In this document: positions 34,986 to 43,107 of the stretch, piece after piece
Layout: each line of letters opens with the position of its first letter
Position numbering within the stretch: the stretch's first letter is position 1
The notes under the pieces: model-generated
What the model saw: only the letters and a program-made list of their open reading frames with translations
The model's database searches: none
What the model was told of the DNA's origin: nothing
Translations under genes and position numbers: made by a program
Source of the DNA: Brevibacillus sp.
GTDB taxonomy: Bacteria > Bacillota > Bacilli > Brevibacillales > Brevibacillaceae
Direction of reading: 5' to 3'
DNA length: 43,107 bases
NCBI GenBank assembly: GCA_029240815.1
Contig: JARDZO010000009.1
Span: 1-43,107 of the forward strand

Positions 34986-35014
34986 TTGAATCTATATCTG
35001 AATATTCGTATACT
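34986..35014 (+). promoter_or_regulatory. Sigma-A promoter of the second peptide-uptake operon
   Basis: -35 TTGAAT (34986-34991), a 17-bp spacer and -10 TATACT (35009-35014). Transcription would begin near 35021, about 36 bases before the ATG at 35057. This also shows that the in-frame ATG at 35021 is not the protein start. Confidence 0.7.
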
Positions 35015-35056
35015 CAAAATATGGATTTTGACCAAACAGTTGAAAGGGGAGTCCGA

Positions 35057-36265
35057 ATGCTGAATAACTGGTTTACGCAGATTGAGGCGATGTACGAGCA
35101 AATGGTCGAGTGGAGAAGACATATGCATCAATATCCTGAGCTTTCGTTTCAAGAAGTGGAGACACCCGAGATGATTGCAGGCATTCTGGAGAGTTACGGC
35201 ATTGACGTGAAAACACATGTCGGTGGCCGAGGCGTCGTGGGTACCATTCGCGGTGCAAAGCCTGGAAAGACGATCGCCTTGCGGGCAGACTTTGACGCTC
35301 TCCCCATACCCGACGAAAAAGATGTCCCTTACAAGTCAAAAGTTCCAGGCGTCATGCATGCTTGCGGTCATGACGGACACACAGCAACATTACTCGCGGT
35401 GGCAAAAGTGTTGAGTGAAAATCGGGACAAGCTCTCAGGGAACGTGGTTCTCCTGCACCAACACGCGGAGGAGCTTGCGCCAGGTGGTGCGCTCGAAATG
35501 ATTGCGGACGGTTGTCTGGACGGCGTCGATGTGGTTTTCGGCACCCATCTCACGTCCCAAGCGCCAACGGGTACCTATTTATACTGCAAAGGATACGCAA
35601 TGGCAGCCGCAGATGCTTTTGAGATCAAGGTCCAGGGAAAAGGCGGACACGGCGCATCTCCGCATGAAACGATAGATGCAGTAGCGATTGGGGCACAGCT
35701 CATCAATCAGTTGCAGTATATCGTCAGTAGACAAATCAACCCACAAAAAGCGGCTGTCTTATCTGTTGGATCGTTCCACGCTGGAAATGCAGCAAACGTG
35801 ATCGCAGATTCAGCTGTTCTAAAAGGTACGGTACGTTCATTTGACGAGAATGTCAGAGAACATATGGAGCGGGAAGTAACGAACATCGTGAATGGAATCA
35901 GTCAGGCATTGCATGCAGATTGCCAATTGACCTATGAAGCTGGTTATCCGGCGGTGTTTAACCACTCAGAGGAAACAGATATTTTCCTCGATACGGTCAA
36001 GCATTTTGCAAATGAGAGCCAATTGGTGGAAATGACGCCGATTATGGGAAGCGAGGACTTTGCCTACTATCTGCGTGAAAAGCCGGGAATGTTTTTCTTT
36101 ACAGGCGCGCGGAATGAAGAGATCGGAGCGAATTACCCGCATCACCACCCGATGTTTGACTTTGACGAACAGGCCATGGTGCACGCAGCAAAAGCATTGG
36201 TTGCCCTCGTCTACCATTACGCAGTGGAAACAGAGACAGAGCAAGTTCCCGAAGCTGCACTGTAG
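35057..36265 (+). CDS. M20D amidohydrolase (HipO/AbgB/thermostable carboxypeptidase type)
   Basis: A 402-residue metal-dependent amidase. Its motifs are RRHMHQYPELSFQEVET at the N-terminus, ALRADFDALPI, MHACGHDGHTA (Cys, His ligands), HQHAEELAPGGA (Glu pair), GTHLTS, and near the end MGSEDFAYY and HHHPMFDFDE. These define the M20D group, which removes the acyl group from N-acyl amino acids or cleaves C-terminal residues. It is the first gene of an operon with a peptide ABC importer, so it probably acts on the imported peptide or N-acyl amino acid. The ATG at 35057 follows AAAGGGGAG. A promoter and a cre-like palindrome lie upstream. The next gene starts after 39 bp. Confidence 0.9.
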   Translation: MLNNWFTQIEAMYEQMVEWRRHMHQYPELSFQEVETPEMIAGILESYGIDVKTHVGGRGVVGTIRGAKPGKTIALRADFDALPIPDEKDVPYKSKVPGVMHACGHDGHTATLLAVAKVLSENRDKLSGNVVLLHQHAEELAPGGALEMIADGCLDGVDVVFGTHLTSQAPTGTYLYCKGYAMAAADAFEIKVQGKGGHGASPHETIDAVAIGAQLINQLQYIVSRQINPQKAAVLSVGSFHAGNAANVIADSAVLKGTVRSFDENVREHMEREVTNIVNGISQALHADCQLTYEAGYPAVFNHSEETDIFLDTVKHFANESQLVEMTPIMGSEDFAYYLREKPGMFFFTGARNEEIGANYPHHHPMFDFDEQAMVHAAKALVALVYHYAVETETEQVPEAAL

Positions 36266-36304
36266 AGGACAAATAAATACGACAACGACGGGGGTGCGTG
36301 AGGC

Positions 36305-37327
36305 TTGGAAAAAAACTTTCTGGAAGTAGAAAAGCTCCAGACTGCGTTTAAGACAGATAAAGGCGAGGTCATCTCCGTGGAGGAAGTGAGCTTTCACCTA
36401 AAGCCAGGAGAGACCATCGGAATTGTCGGCGAATCGGGCTGCGGCAAGAGTGTGACGTCTCTGTCCCTGATGAGATTACTGGGAAGTTCGGGTTTTATCA
36501 AAAAAGGCTCGATCACCTTTAACGATAAGGATTTGACGAAGCTGACGGAAGCGGACATGAGGCAAATTCGCGGAAATGAAATCTCCATGATTTTTCAAGA
36601 GCCGATGACTTCCTTGAATCCGGTTTTCACAATTGGCAATCAAATGCTGGAGTTGATCAATCTACACTTGAAGCTGCCAGCAAAAGAAGCAAGGGCTTAT
36701 GCAGTCGAGATGTTGATGAGGGTGGGAATTCCACGTGCGTCAGAAATCATCGACGAGTATCCTCACAAACTATCGGGGGGAATGAGGCAGCGGGTCATGA
36801 TCGCCATGGCGTTGTCTTGTAAGCCCAAATTGCTGATTGCCGACGAACCGACGACAGCGCTGGATGTCACGATCCAGGCACAAATCCTGGAGCTGATGAA
36901 AAAGCTGCGTCAAGAATCGAACACAGCCATCATGATTATCTCCCACGACTTGGGAGTGATTGCGGAAATGGCAGACAAAGTATTGGTCATGTACGCCGGT
37001 CAAGTAGTAGAAGAAGCAGATGTATACACGTTATTCGATGACCCCAAGCACCCTTATACCAAAGGATTAATGGATTCAATCCCCCACCTAGAGCATGACA
37101 GCGGTCAGAGGCTATTCTCGATTCCCGGAACGGTTCCGACGATTCACCAAATGCCGCAAGGATGCCGTTTTCATACACGCTGCCAATACGCTACAGAAAA
37201 ATGCGCACACGAAAAACCTCCATTGCTGCCTATCCAACCCCACAGCGACCACCGCGTTCGCTGCTGGCTACACCAAGATGATTCCGAGCGAGCCCCTATC
37301 CAATCAAGGACAGAGGTGATTGCATGA
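36305..37327 (+). CDS. Peptide ABC transporter ATP-binding protein, DppD/OppD type (second system)
   Basis: A 340-residue ATPase. Walker A GESGCGKS lies at about residues 42-49, the signature is [15 protein letters not shown], Walker [15 protein letters not shown], and the H-loop [12 protein letters not shown]. The C-terminal extension carries [14 protein letters not shown]. It is a paralogue of the DppD-type ATPase at 5957-6943. The start is a TTG with GTGAGG upstream, which is a modest site; translation may be helped by the upstream gene. Its stop overlaps the start of the next gene in an ATGA junction, so the two ATPases are coupled. Confidence 0.92.
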   Translation: MEKNFLEVEKLQTAFKTDKGEVISVEEVSFHLKPGETIGIVGESGCGKSVTSLSLMRLLGSSGFIKKGSITFNDKDLTKLTEADMRQIRGNEISMIFQEPMTSLNPVFTIGNQMLELINLHLKLPAKEARAYAVEMLMRVGIPRASEIIDEYPHKLSGGMRQRVMIAMALSCKPKLLIADEPTTALDVTIQAQILELMKKLRQESNTAIMIISHDLGVIAEMADKVLVMYAGQVVEEADVYTLFDDPKHPYTKGLMDSIPHLEHDSGQRLFSIPGTVPTIHQMPQGCRFHTRCQYATEKCAHEKPPLLPIQPHSDHRVRCWLHQDDSERAPIQSRTEVIA

Positions 37328-38313
37328 GCATGACAACTCCAGATGTACCTACACCCTTGTTGGAAGTTCAAAATCTCAAAAAATACTTCCCGATCAAAAA
37401 AGGAATCATCTCTCGTACAGTCGGTCAGGTGAAAGCTGTCGATGGTCTTAATCTAACGATTTATCAAGGAGAAACGATCTCTCTCGTGGGTGAATCGGGT
37501 TGTGGTAAATCGACGACTGGACGAGCGATCGTTCAATTGGACCCGCAAACGGAAGGCAGGGTCATTTTTGAGGGGAAAGAACTCACTACTTTGTCGCCAA
37601 CCCAACTACGGAAAGTCCGTACAGACCTGCAAATTATTTTCCAGGATCCATACTCTTCCTTGAATCCGAGAAAGAGAATCGGCGACTTGCTTGCAGAACC
37701 GCTATTGGCACACAAACTGGTAGACAAGAGTGAGGTCACAAAAAAAGTAGACGATATTTTGGAGATCGTCGGATTGTCCAAGTTCCACAAGAGCCGGTAT
37801 CCGCATGAATTCTCGGGAGGCCAAAGGCAGCGCATCGGAATCGCGAGAGCGCTGATCCTACAGCCAAAGCTGATTGTGTGCGACGAACCCGTATCAGCTC
37901 TGGACGTATCCATCCAGGCGCAGGTATTGAATCTGCTAAAAGATCTGCAAAAGGAATTTCAGCTGACGTATCTGTTTATCGCCCATGGTCTCGGAGTCGT
38001 TAAGTACATCAGTGATCGCATTGCGGTCATGTATCTGGGCAAGATCGTGGAGCTGGCCAAAACCGAAGACATTTTTAAAAATCCTCGTCATCCCTACACG
38101 CAGGCCTTGCTTCATGCGTATCCCATCCCCAATCCGCATATGAGGAACAGGGAACGGATCGTCATGGAGGGAGATGTTCCGAGTCCGGCAAATCCACCCA
38201 AAGGCTGCAGCTTCCACGCCCGCTGCCCGTTGGCCCAAGATATTTGTCGTACGCAAGCTCCCGTTTTGCAAGGCGATCAACATACCGTAGCCTGCCATTT
38301 TCCACTAGGCTGA
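37324..38313 (+). CDS. Peptide ABC transporter ATP-binding protein, DppF/OppF type (second system)
   Basis: A 329-residue ATPase. Walker A GESGCGKS is at about residues 56-63, the signature is FSGGQRQRIGIARAL and Walker B LIVCDEPVSALDVS. The H-loop reads FIAHGLGVV where the paralogue at 6958-7929 has FISHDLSVV; the His is kept. The C-terminal Cys motif is CSFHARCPLAQDIC. The ATG at 37324 overlaps the preceding stop, with AGAGGTG upstream. An ATG two codons later is possible. The permease genes follow after 20 bp. Confidence 0.92.
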   Translation: MSMTTPDVPTPLLEVQNLKKYFPIKKGIISRTVGQVKAVDGLNLTIYQGETISLVGESGCGKSTTGRAIVQLDPQTEGRVIFEGKELTTLSPTQLRKVRTDLQIIFQDPYSSLNPRKRIGDLLAEPLLAHKLVDKSEVTKKVDDILEIVGLSKFHKSRYPHEFSGGQRQRIGIARALILQPKLIVCDEPVSALDVSIQAQVLNLLKDLQKEFQLTYLFIAHGLGVVKYISDRIAVMYLGKIVELAKTEDIFKNPRHPYTQALLHAYPIPNPHMRNRERIVMEGDVPSPANPPKGCSFHARCPLAQDICRTQAPVLQGDQHTVACHFPLG

Positions 38314-38333
38314 CAGAAAGGAGAGGGGATACC

Positions 38334-39284
38334 TTGTTTCAATACATCATTCGACGACTTTTGATCGCGATTCCTGTCCTCTTAGGTGTTACCGTGTTCA
38401 GCTTTTTTATCGTAAATCTGGCGCCTGGAAACCCGGTAGAAATGTTTGTGAACCCGGATACGACGCAAGCTGACATTGAGCTGAAAAAAGAGGCATTGGG
38501 ACTGAATGATCCGATCTATGTTCAATATTTTCGCTGGTTAGGCAATTTGGTCCAAGGAGATTTCGGATATTCCTTTTCGACCTACGAGCCCGTACTGAAC
38601 ATGGTTTCTTCCCGGATCGGCCCGACGCTCCTGTTGATGGGAACGGCTCTGATCGTCGCGTATCTCATTGCTATTCCGATTGGCGTTTTGAGCGCGACCA
38701 AACAGTATTCCTGGCTGGATTACTTTTCTACATCGGTTTCTTTTCTGGGCATCTCCATTCCCCACTTTTTCCTGGGACTCGGATTTATCTACATCTTCGC
38801 GGTTCAGATGCACTCGTTGCCAACGGGTGGTATGAATACACTCGGGAGTGATGGTGGATTCAGCGATACTTTCAAACATCTGATCATGCCAGCCCTGGTA
38901 CTTGCAGCAGGAATTGCAGGGCGGATGGTGAGATACGTTCGCTCGAGTATGCTGGACATTCTCGGTCAAGATTATCTGCGTACCGCTCGCTCCAAAGGAT
39001 TGCGTGAATTCTTCGTCATTAACAAGCACGGATTCCGGAATGCCCTGATTCCCATTATTACGGTAATCGGTATCGATGTATCCGTCCTGATTGGCGGTGC
39101 GGTCGTAACGGAACAGGTCTTCCAATGGCCAGGACTCGGACAGCTGACGATTCAATCCATTGGCTCTCGCGATTATCCAACCCTGATGGCGATCAACTTC
39201 CTGGCAGCAATTGCCGTGCTGTCTTCCAACTTGTTGGCCGATATCTTCTACTCGGTAGCAGATCCACGAATTAAGTACGATTGA
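38334..39284 (+). CDS. Peptide ABC transporter permease, DppB/OppB type (second system)
   Basis: A 316-residue membrane protein with about six helices. It opens with YIIRRLLIAIPVLLGVTVFSFFIVNLAPGNP, and has the EAA loop LGQDYLRTARSKGLREFFVINKHGFRNA and the C-terminus LADIFYSVADPRIKYD. A TTG at 38334 behind AAAGGAG is the preferred start: the frame is open upstream inside the preceding gene, but no family residues lie there. It forms the membrane pore with the next gene product, which starts 27 bp on. Confidence 0.92.
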   Translation: MFQYIIRRLLIAIPVLLGVTVFSFFIVNLAPGNPVEMFVNPDTTQADIELKKEALGLNDPIYVQYFRWLGNLVQGDFGYSFSTYEPVLNMVSSRIGPTLLLMGTALIVAYLIAIPIGVLSATKQYSWLDYFSTSVSFLGISIPHFFLGLGFIYIFAVQMHSLPTGGMNTLGSDGGFSDTFKHLIMPALVLAAGIAGRMVRYVRSSMLDILGQDYLRTARSKGLREFFVINKHGFRNALIPIITVIGIDVSVLIGGAVVTEQVFQWPGLGQLTIQSIGSRDYPTLMAINFLAAIAVLSSNLLADIFYSVADPRIKYD

Positions 39285-39311
39285 TGACGAACGTTGGAAA
39301 GGGGGACATCT

Positions 39312-40226
39312 ATGTCGATGGCAAATGTACACACGGAAAAGGACATTCCGTTGTCAAAAGTTCAAGCCCAGCTTGGTGCTGAGGAAAGCTACATGCGCAT
39401 GATCACCAAGCGCTTCCTCAAGCACAAGCTCGCGGTTCTAGGCTTGATTGTTTTTAGTTTGATTATTCTGTCAGCCATTTTCTCACCGTTGATTTCACCG
39501 AGTGATCCTTATGAGATCTCAGGCGAATTTGCGGCGGAGCCATCTGGCGAGCATATCCTCGGAACCGATCAGGTAGGGCGGGACCTCTTGAGCCGTCTGA
39601 TTTATGCATCGCGAGTATCGCTTTCTGTAGGGGTTGGTGCCGTTGCAATTTACGTGGTGATAGGAACCGTTTTGGGAGCGATGGCCGGTTACTTTGGGAA
39701 ATGGGTAGACATGGTGATCATGCGTATCACGGACGTATTTATGTCATTCCCGTACCTCATGGTTATTCTAGTCCTCGTAAGCATTATGGGTCCAGACCTT
39801 TATAACATCATTATCGTTTTAGGGTTACTCGGGTGGCCGGCCATTTGTCGGATTGTTCGGGGGAGTGTTCTCTCAATCAAAGAGATGGACTACGTCAAGG
39901 CAGGTATCGCCCTTGGCTATACAATACCGAAAATCGTCTTTCAACATATTCTGCCAAACTGCTTGGCCCCCATTTTGGTCAATGCGACTTTTGGGATCGC
40001 ACAGGCGATCATCATGGAAGCGTCCCTCAGCTTTTTGGGGATGGGCGTTCAGCCGCCGACAGCAAGCTGGGGCAATATGCTGACGGAAGCTCAATCGTTA
40101 ACCGTGTTGTCATCCCAACCTTGGCTATGGATTCCACCGGGCATGATGATCCTGCTGGCTGTTCTCTCCATAAACTTCATGGGAGATGGCTTGCGAGATG
40201 CGATGGACCCGAAAAGCTTGAAGTAA
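39312..40226 (+). CDS. Peptide ABC transporter permease, DppC/OppC type (second system)
   Basis: A 304-residue permease. It has an N-terminal cytoplasmic lead, a first helix KLAVLGLIVFSLIILSAIFSPLISPSDP, the GTDQVGRDLLSRLIYASRVSL signature, an EAA loop IKEMDYVKAGIALGYTIPKIVFQHILPN and the end NFMGDGLRDAMDPKSLK. The ATG at 39312 has AAAGGGGG upstream; an in-frame upstream ATG at 39294 is less well placed. It is followed by the binding-protein gene, with a 39-bp gap and no terminator. Confidence 0.92.
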   Translation: MSMANVHTEKDIPLSKVQAQLGAEESYMRMITKRFLKHKLAVLGLIVFSLIILSAIFSPLISPSDPYEISGEFAAEPSGEHILGTDQVGRDLLSRLIYASRVSLSVGVGAVAIYVVIGTVLGAMAGYFGKWVDMVIMRITDVFMSFPYLMVILVLVSIMGPDLYNIIIVLGLLGWPAICRIVRGSVLSIKEMDYVKAGIALGYTIPKIVFQHILPNCLAPILVNATFGIAQAIIMEASLSFLGMGVQPPTASWGNMLTEAQSLTVLSSQPWLWIPPGMMILLAVLSINFMGDGLRDAMDPKSLK

Positions 40227-40265
40227 CAAGGGTTGGTTGTAATAACAAAATAGGGGGGTCTATGA

Positions 40266-41930
40266 ATGAAAAGAGTCAATCGAAGCATCAGTATTGCAGC
40301 AGTTGCTTCACTCTTGCTGCTCGCAGGTTGCGGGGGCGGCAACACAGCGACGGGTGGTACCGGTAGCAACAGCGGTACCGCAACGACGAACAGTGGTGGC
40401 TCATCTACCAGTGCAGCCGGAAAAACTATGTTCCTCGGCTTGGTCAATCCGCCTATTCTTTTTAACCCGATTAACAGCGCAGACGTAGCCTCCCAGTTTG
40501 TAGAGAAATTCATGTTTGATTCTTTCCTTGAGATGGAAGCGCCGCTGAAGTTTGTTCCAAAGCTTGCAGATTCCTTCGAGACTACAGATAATCAAACCTT
40601 TACGATCAAAATTAACAAGGATGCCAAATGGTCAGATGGAAAACCGGTAACAGCCGAGGATGCTGCTTTCACATTTAATTTGATTGCCAATCCAAAGGTG
40701 GAGATTTCGGTAGGTAGCTATCTGTCGATGTTCGAAGGTGTAAAAGACACAGGTAAGCTCGAAGATGGGAAAACGGAGCTGCCTTCTGTCAAAGTCATCG
40801 ACGAGAAAACGCTTGAGTTCAAAACCAAAGCTCCTGTTGATCCGAATATGATCAAAGAGCAGCTGGGTACCAAGCTGATGATCTTGCCGAAGCACGCGCT
40901 TGAGAAAATTGATCCAGCAGCCTTGTCGCAAAATCCATTCATGCAAAAGCCTACTGTAACAAACGGTCCATTCAAGTTTGTACAGTACAAAAAGGATCAG
41001 TATGTCGAATTCGAAAAGAACCCGGATTACTACCTGGGAACTCCACAGCTCGAAAAGCTGTTTATCAAAATCATGCCTGCACCAAACCTCGTAGCGCAAT
41101 TGCAAACGGGCGAATTGCAAATGAACATTGGTAACGGAATTGGAAAAATACCACCGCAAGATTATGAGACAGTGAAGAAGTTTGAAAACATGACTACGAA
41201 GAGTGAAGCTCAATATGGTTTCCAAACGATGATGTTCAACACAGAAAAAATTACGGATCCACGAGTACGCCAAGCTATCACGTATGCACTCGACCGCCAG
41301 CAAATTGTTGACAAACTGTTGCGTGGATACGGTGAAATCGTGGATGGACCGTACACTTCTGTAAGCCCTTATCTCGACAAAAATCTGGAGAAATACAGCT
41401 ATAACGTAGAGAAAGCGAAGCAATTGCTGCAAGAAGCGGGCTGGGATTTCAACCGTGAGCTGAACTTTGTTGTACCACTCGGAAATAAAGTTCGCGAGCA
41501 ATCCGCCGATATTTTGACGCAAAACCTGAAAGCCATTGGTTTGAAAGTGAAAGTATCTACATTTGACTTCCCAACCATCATGCAAAAAGCGAAAGCTGGC
41601 GATTACGAGCTGCTGTTGATGGGACTTACTTTCACCCTCGATCCGGAAGTCTCTTCCCTGTACAGCTCGATCGGATCCTTTAACTTTATGAAGTACAAAA
41701 ATCCGAAAGTGGATGAGCTGCTCCTAAAAGGGAAAGCAGAACCGAATCCAGACATACGCAAAGAGATTTACACCGAGCTGCAAGCAATTTGGAATCAAGA
41801 TGTACCAGTGATTTCTCTGTACTCGGATAGTGACTTCTTCGCATACTCCAAACAAGTTGCCGCGGGCGAGCCGAAAATTTTTGGATTCCATAATCACCTT
41901 GAAAAATGGTCTATGGGAGGCGCTCAATAA
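40266..41930 (+). CDS. Peptide ABC transporter substrate-binding lipoprotein (SBP family 5, second system)
   Basis: A 554-residue extracellular lipoprotein. The signal peptide ends at lipobox LAGC (Cys22), followed by about 40 residues of Gly/Ser/Thr/Asn-rich linker. The mature domain has PKLADSFETTDNQTFTIKI, DAKWSDGKPVTAEDAAFTF, TNGPFKFVQYKKDQYVEFEKNPDYYLG and DPRVRQAITYALDRQQIV, the family-5 pattern. It is placed last among the transporter genes, unlike the first system where the binding protein comes first. GGGGGG lies upstream; an ATG at 40262 is out of frame. The stop TAA overlaps the start of the M20 gene by one base (TAATG). Confidence 0.93.
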   Translation: MKRVNRSISIAAVASLLLLAGCGGGNTATGGTGSNSGTATTNSGGSSTSAAGKTMFLGLVNPPILFNPINSADVASQFVEKFMFDSFLEMEAPLKFVPKLADSFETTDNQTFTIKINKDAKWSDGKPVTAEDAAFTFNLIANPKVEISVGSYLSMFEGVKDTGKLEDGKTELPSVKVIDEKTLEFKTKAPVDPNMIKEQLGTKLMILPKHALEKIDPAALSQNPFMQKPTVTNGPFKFVQYKKDQYVEFEKNPDYYLGTPQLEKLFIKIMPAPNLVAQLQTGELQMNIGNGIGKIPPQDYETVKKFENMTTKSEAQYGFQTMMFNTEKITDPRVRQAITYALDRQQIVDKLLRGYGEIVDGPYTSVSPYLDKNLEKYSYNVEKAKQLLQEAGWDFNRELNFVVPLGNKVREQSADILTQNLKAIGLKVKVSTFDFPTIMQKAKAGDYELLLMGLTFTLDPEVSSLYSSIGSFNFMKYKNPKVDELLLKGKAEPNPDIRKEIYTELQAIWNQDVPVISLYSDSDFFAYSKQVAAGEPKIFGFHNHLEKWSMGGAQ

Positions 41931-43107
41931 TGGAAAAGGAACAGCTGGTAAGCCTCGTAAAGGAAAGCGTGCCAGGTGCCATTGAGACACTCAAGGAATA
42001 TTTGAGATTTCCTACTGTTTCCGCACAACACAAGGCTATACCCGAGACTGTTGATTTCGTCGCACAGATGATTCAAGCTGCAGGTGGCGAAGTAAAAGTT
42101 CTCGATAACTTAGGTGGAAACCCCGTCGTATACGCATTTTTTGCGGCGGGGAGTGATGGTGATGCTACGAAGACGTTGCTTTTCTACAACCATTACGATG
42201 TTCAGCCGCCTGAGCCGTTCAACGAATGGAACTCGGAACCGTTTGATCCCGTGATTGTGGATGGCAAGCTTTTCGCACGAGGCGTCGCGGACAACAAAGG
42301 CGATCTGGTCGCACGTCTGACTGCCATTCAACTGTTAAATCGTGAGCTGGGGGGACTGCCATGCAATATCAAATTCCTTATTGAAGGCGAAGAGGAAATC
42401 GGAAGTCCCAATCTGGAGCCTTATTTGAAAGAATATCAAGACCTGTTTGCAGCGGATGCGTGCATATGGGAATTTGGCTCAAAAGATGAAGAAGACAGGA
42501 TTAGCATGGTAGCAGGGATCAAAGGCATGGCGTATCTCGAATTGACATGCGTCGGAGCTGATATCGATATGCATTCCTCCGTAGGGGCATACGTGGATAA
42601 TGCTGCTTGGCGCTTGGTTCAGGCATTGGCCTCGATGAAAAACCAGCAGAACGAGATCCTGGTCAAGGGATTCTTCGATGGAATTGAAGAACCGACTGAT
42701 GGGGAGAAGCAAGTCGTTGCGGAACTGCCTTTTGATGAAGACGCTGTGAGCAAGCTGTATGGCCTAAAGCGTCCACTCATTACGGTTGCAAAAGGGACAG
42801 ATCCACGTGAGGCTATGGTCTTTCACCCGACGATGACGATTTGTGGGCTGGAAAGCGGCTATACCGGTGAGGGAGCAAAGACAGTCCTACCGAAAAATGC
42901 GAAAGCAAAAGTCGATTGCCGATTGGTACCAGGTCAGGATCCACAGCACATTCTCGCGTGCGTTCAGCAGCATTTGCTTGAAAATGGATTTGATGACATT
43001 CACGTCACCATGATCAATGGGCAAAAGGCGTATCGCTCTGACTACCATCACCCATTTGTAGCGCATGTGCTCGATACAGCACGCATTGTTTATGAAAATG
43101 GCCCGGT
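41930..43107 (+). CDS. M20 family dipeptidase-like metallopeptidase (3' end missing)
   Basis: The frame starts at the ATG at 41930, overlapping the previous stop, and is open to the window's end (392 codons plus two bases), so the protein is cut. It has the M20 motifs FYNHYDVQPPEP (His, Asp), FARGVADNKGDLVARL (Asp), FLIEGEEEIGSPNL (Glu pair) and WEFGSKDEED, then VAGIKGMAYLELTCVGADIDMHSSVGAYVDNAAWRL, starting the dimer domain. This is the larger M20 form with an inserted segment, as in PepV/CNDP-like dipeptidases. It is the seventh gene of the second peptide operon and would split dipeptides that the importer brings in. Translation is probably coupled to the binding-protein gene. Confidence 0.9.
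   Translation, partial: MEKEQLVSLVKESVPGAIETLKEYLRFPTVSAQHKAIPETVDFVAQMIQAAGGEVKVLDNLGGNPVVYAFFAAGSDGDATKTLLFYNHYDVQPPEPFNEWNSEPFDPVIVDGKLFARGVADNKGDLVARLTAIQLLNRELGGLPCNIKFLIEGEEEIGSPNLEPYLKEYQDLFAADACIWEFGSKDEEDRISMVAGIKGMAYLELTCVGADIDMHSSVGAYVDNAAWRLVQALASMKNQQNEILVKGFFDGIEEPTDGEKQVVAELPFDEDAVSKLYGLKRPLITVAKGTDPREAMVFHPTMTICGLESGYTGEGAKTVLPKNAKAKVDCRLVPGQDPQHILACVQQHLLENGFDDIHVTMINGQKAYRSDYHHPFVAHVLDTARIVYENGP

Noticed and set aside
39833..40366. Plus-strand frame of 177 codons across the DppC end and binding-protein start
   Set aside because: It is in another frame of two well-supported genes and has no family-like content.
40632..41585. Long minus-strand frame of 317 codons
   Set aside because: It is antisense to the binding-protein gene, whose family motifs are clear; the frame is a shadow.
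1..43107. Search for tRNA, rRNA, CRISPR arrays, insertion sequences, phage genes and attachment sites
   Set aside because: None seen: no regularly spaced repeats, no transposase or integrase frame, no tRNA-like cloverleaf recognised by eye.

Overview
The window looks like chromosome of a Gram-positive, spore-former-type Firmicute, most probably Brevibacillus or a close Paenibacillaceae relative. This is inferred from strong AGGAGG-type ribosome sites, frequent TTG/GTG starts, lipoprotein signal peptides, Bacillus-like gene families (Lin0512, OatA, YuxL-like S9 peptidase) and moderate GC. No rRNA, tRNA, CRISPR array, insertion sequence or phage gene was seen. Genes are cut at both ends: an M3 oligoendopeptidase at the left and an M20 peptidase at the right.

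Layout. 1-2000: oligoendopeptidase F (3' part), an MGMT-like alkyltransferase-like protein without the acceptor Cys, and a Lin0512-family protein on the minus strand. 2379-7929: a complete dipeptide/oligopeptide ABC importer operon (lipoprotein, two permeases, two ATPases). 8076-14825: a DinG-type Fe-S helicase, a lipoprotein multicopper oxidase (minus), a small membrane protein, a 665-bp stretch with no convincing gene, and an OatA-type O-acetyltransferase. 14995-16861: an SDR and a D-2-hydroxyacid dehydrogenase.

17004-27356 is the most interesting part. A sigma-54-dependent activator lies between a chemoreceptor gene on the minus strand and a five-gene catabolic operon on the plus strand: M20 hydrolase, SDR, glutamine-synthetase-like ligase, aldehyde dehydrogenase, APC permease. 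Both flanking units carry perfect -24/-12 sigma-54 promoters: TGGCACAATTCTTGCA (minus) before the chemoreceptor and TTGGCACGGGACTTGCT (plus) before the operon. The gene set fits a gamma-glutamylation route for an amine or amino alcohol: import, ATP-dependent glutamylation, alcohol to aldehyde to acid, then amide hydrolysis that returns glutamate. I infer that one regulator links chemotaxis towards the compound with its breakdown. The substrate is not known from sequence.

27444-30840: an MFS exporter (minus), a luciferase-like flavin oxidoreductase and an EamA transporter. 31004-43107 is a peptide-utilisation block: two S9 serine peptidases, then an operon of M20 amidohydrolase, two ABC ATPases, two permeases, a binding lipoprotein and a second M20 peptidase. 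It is preceded by a good sigma-A promoter and a perfect 16-bp palindrome matching the CcpA cre consensus.
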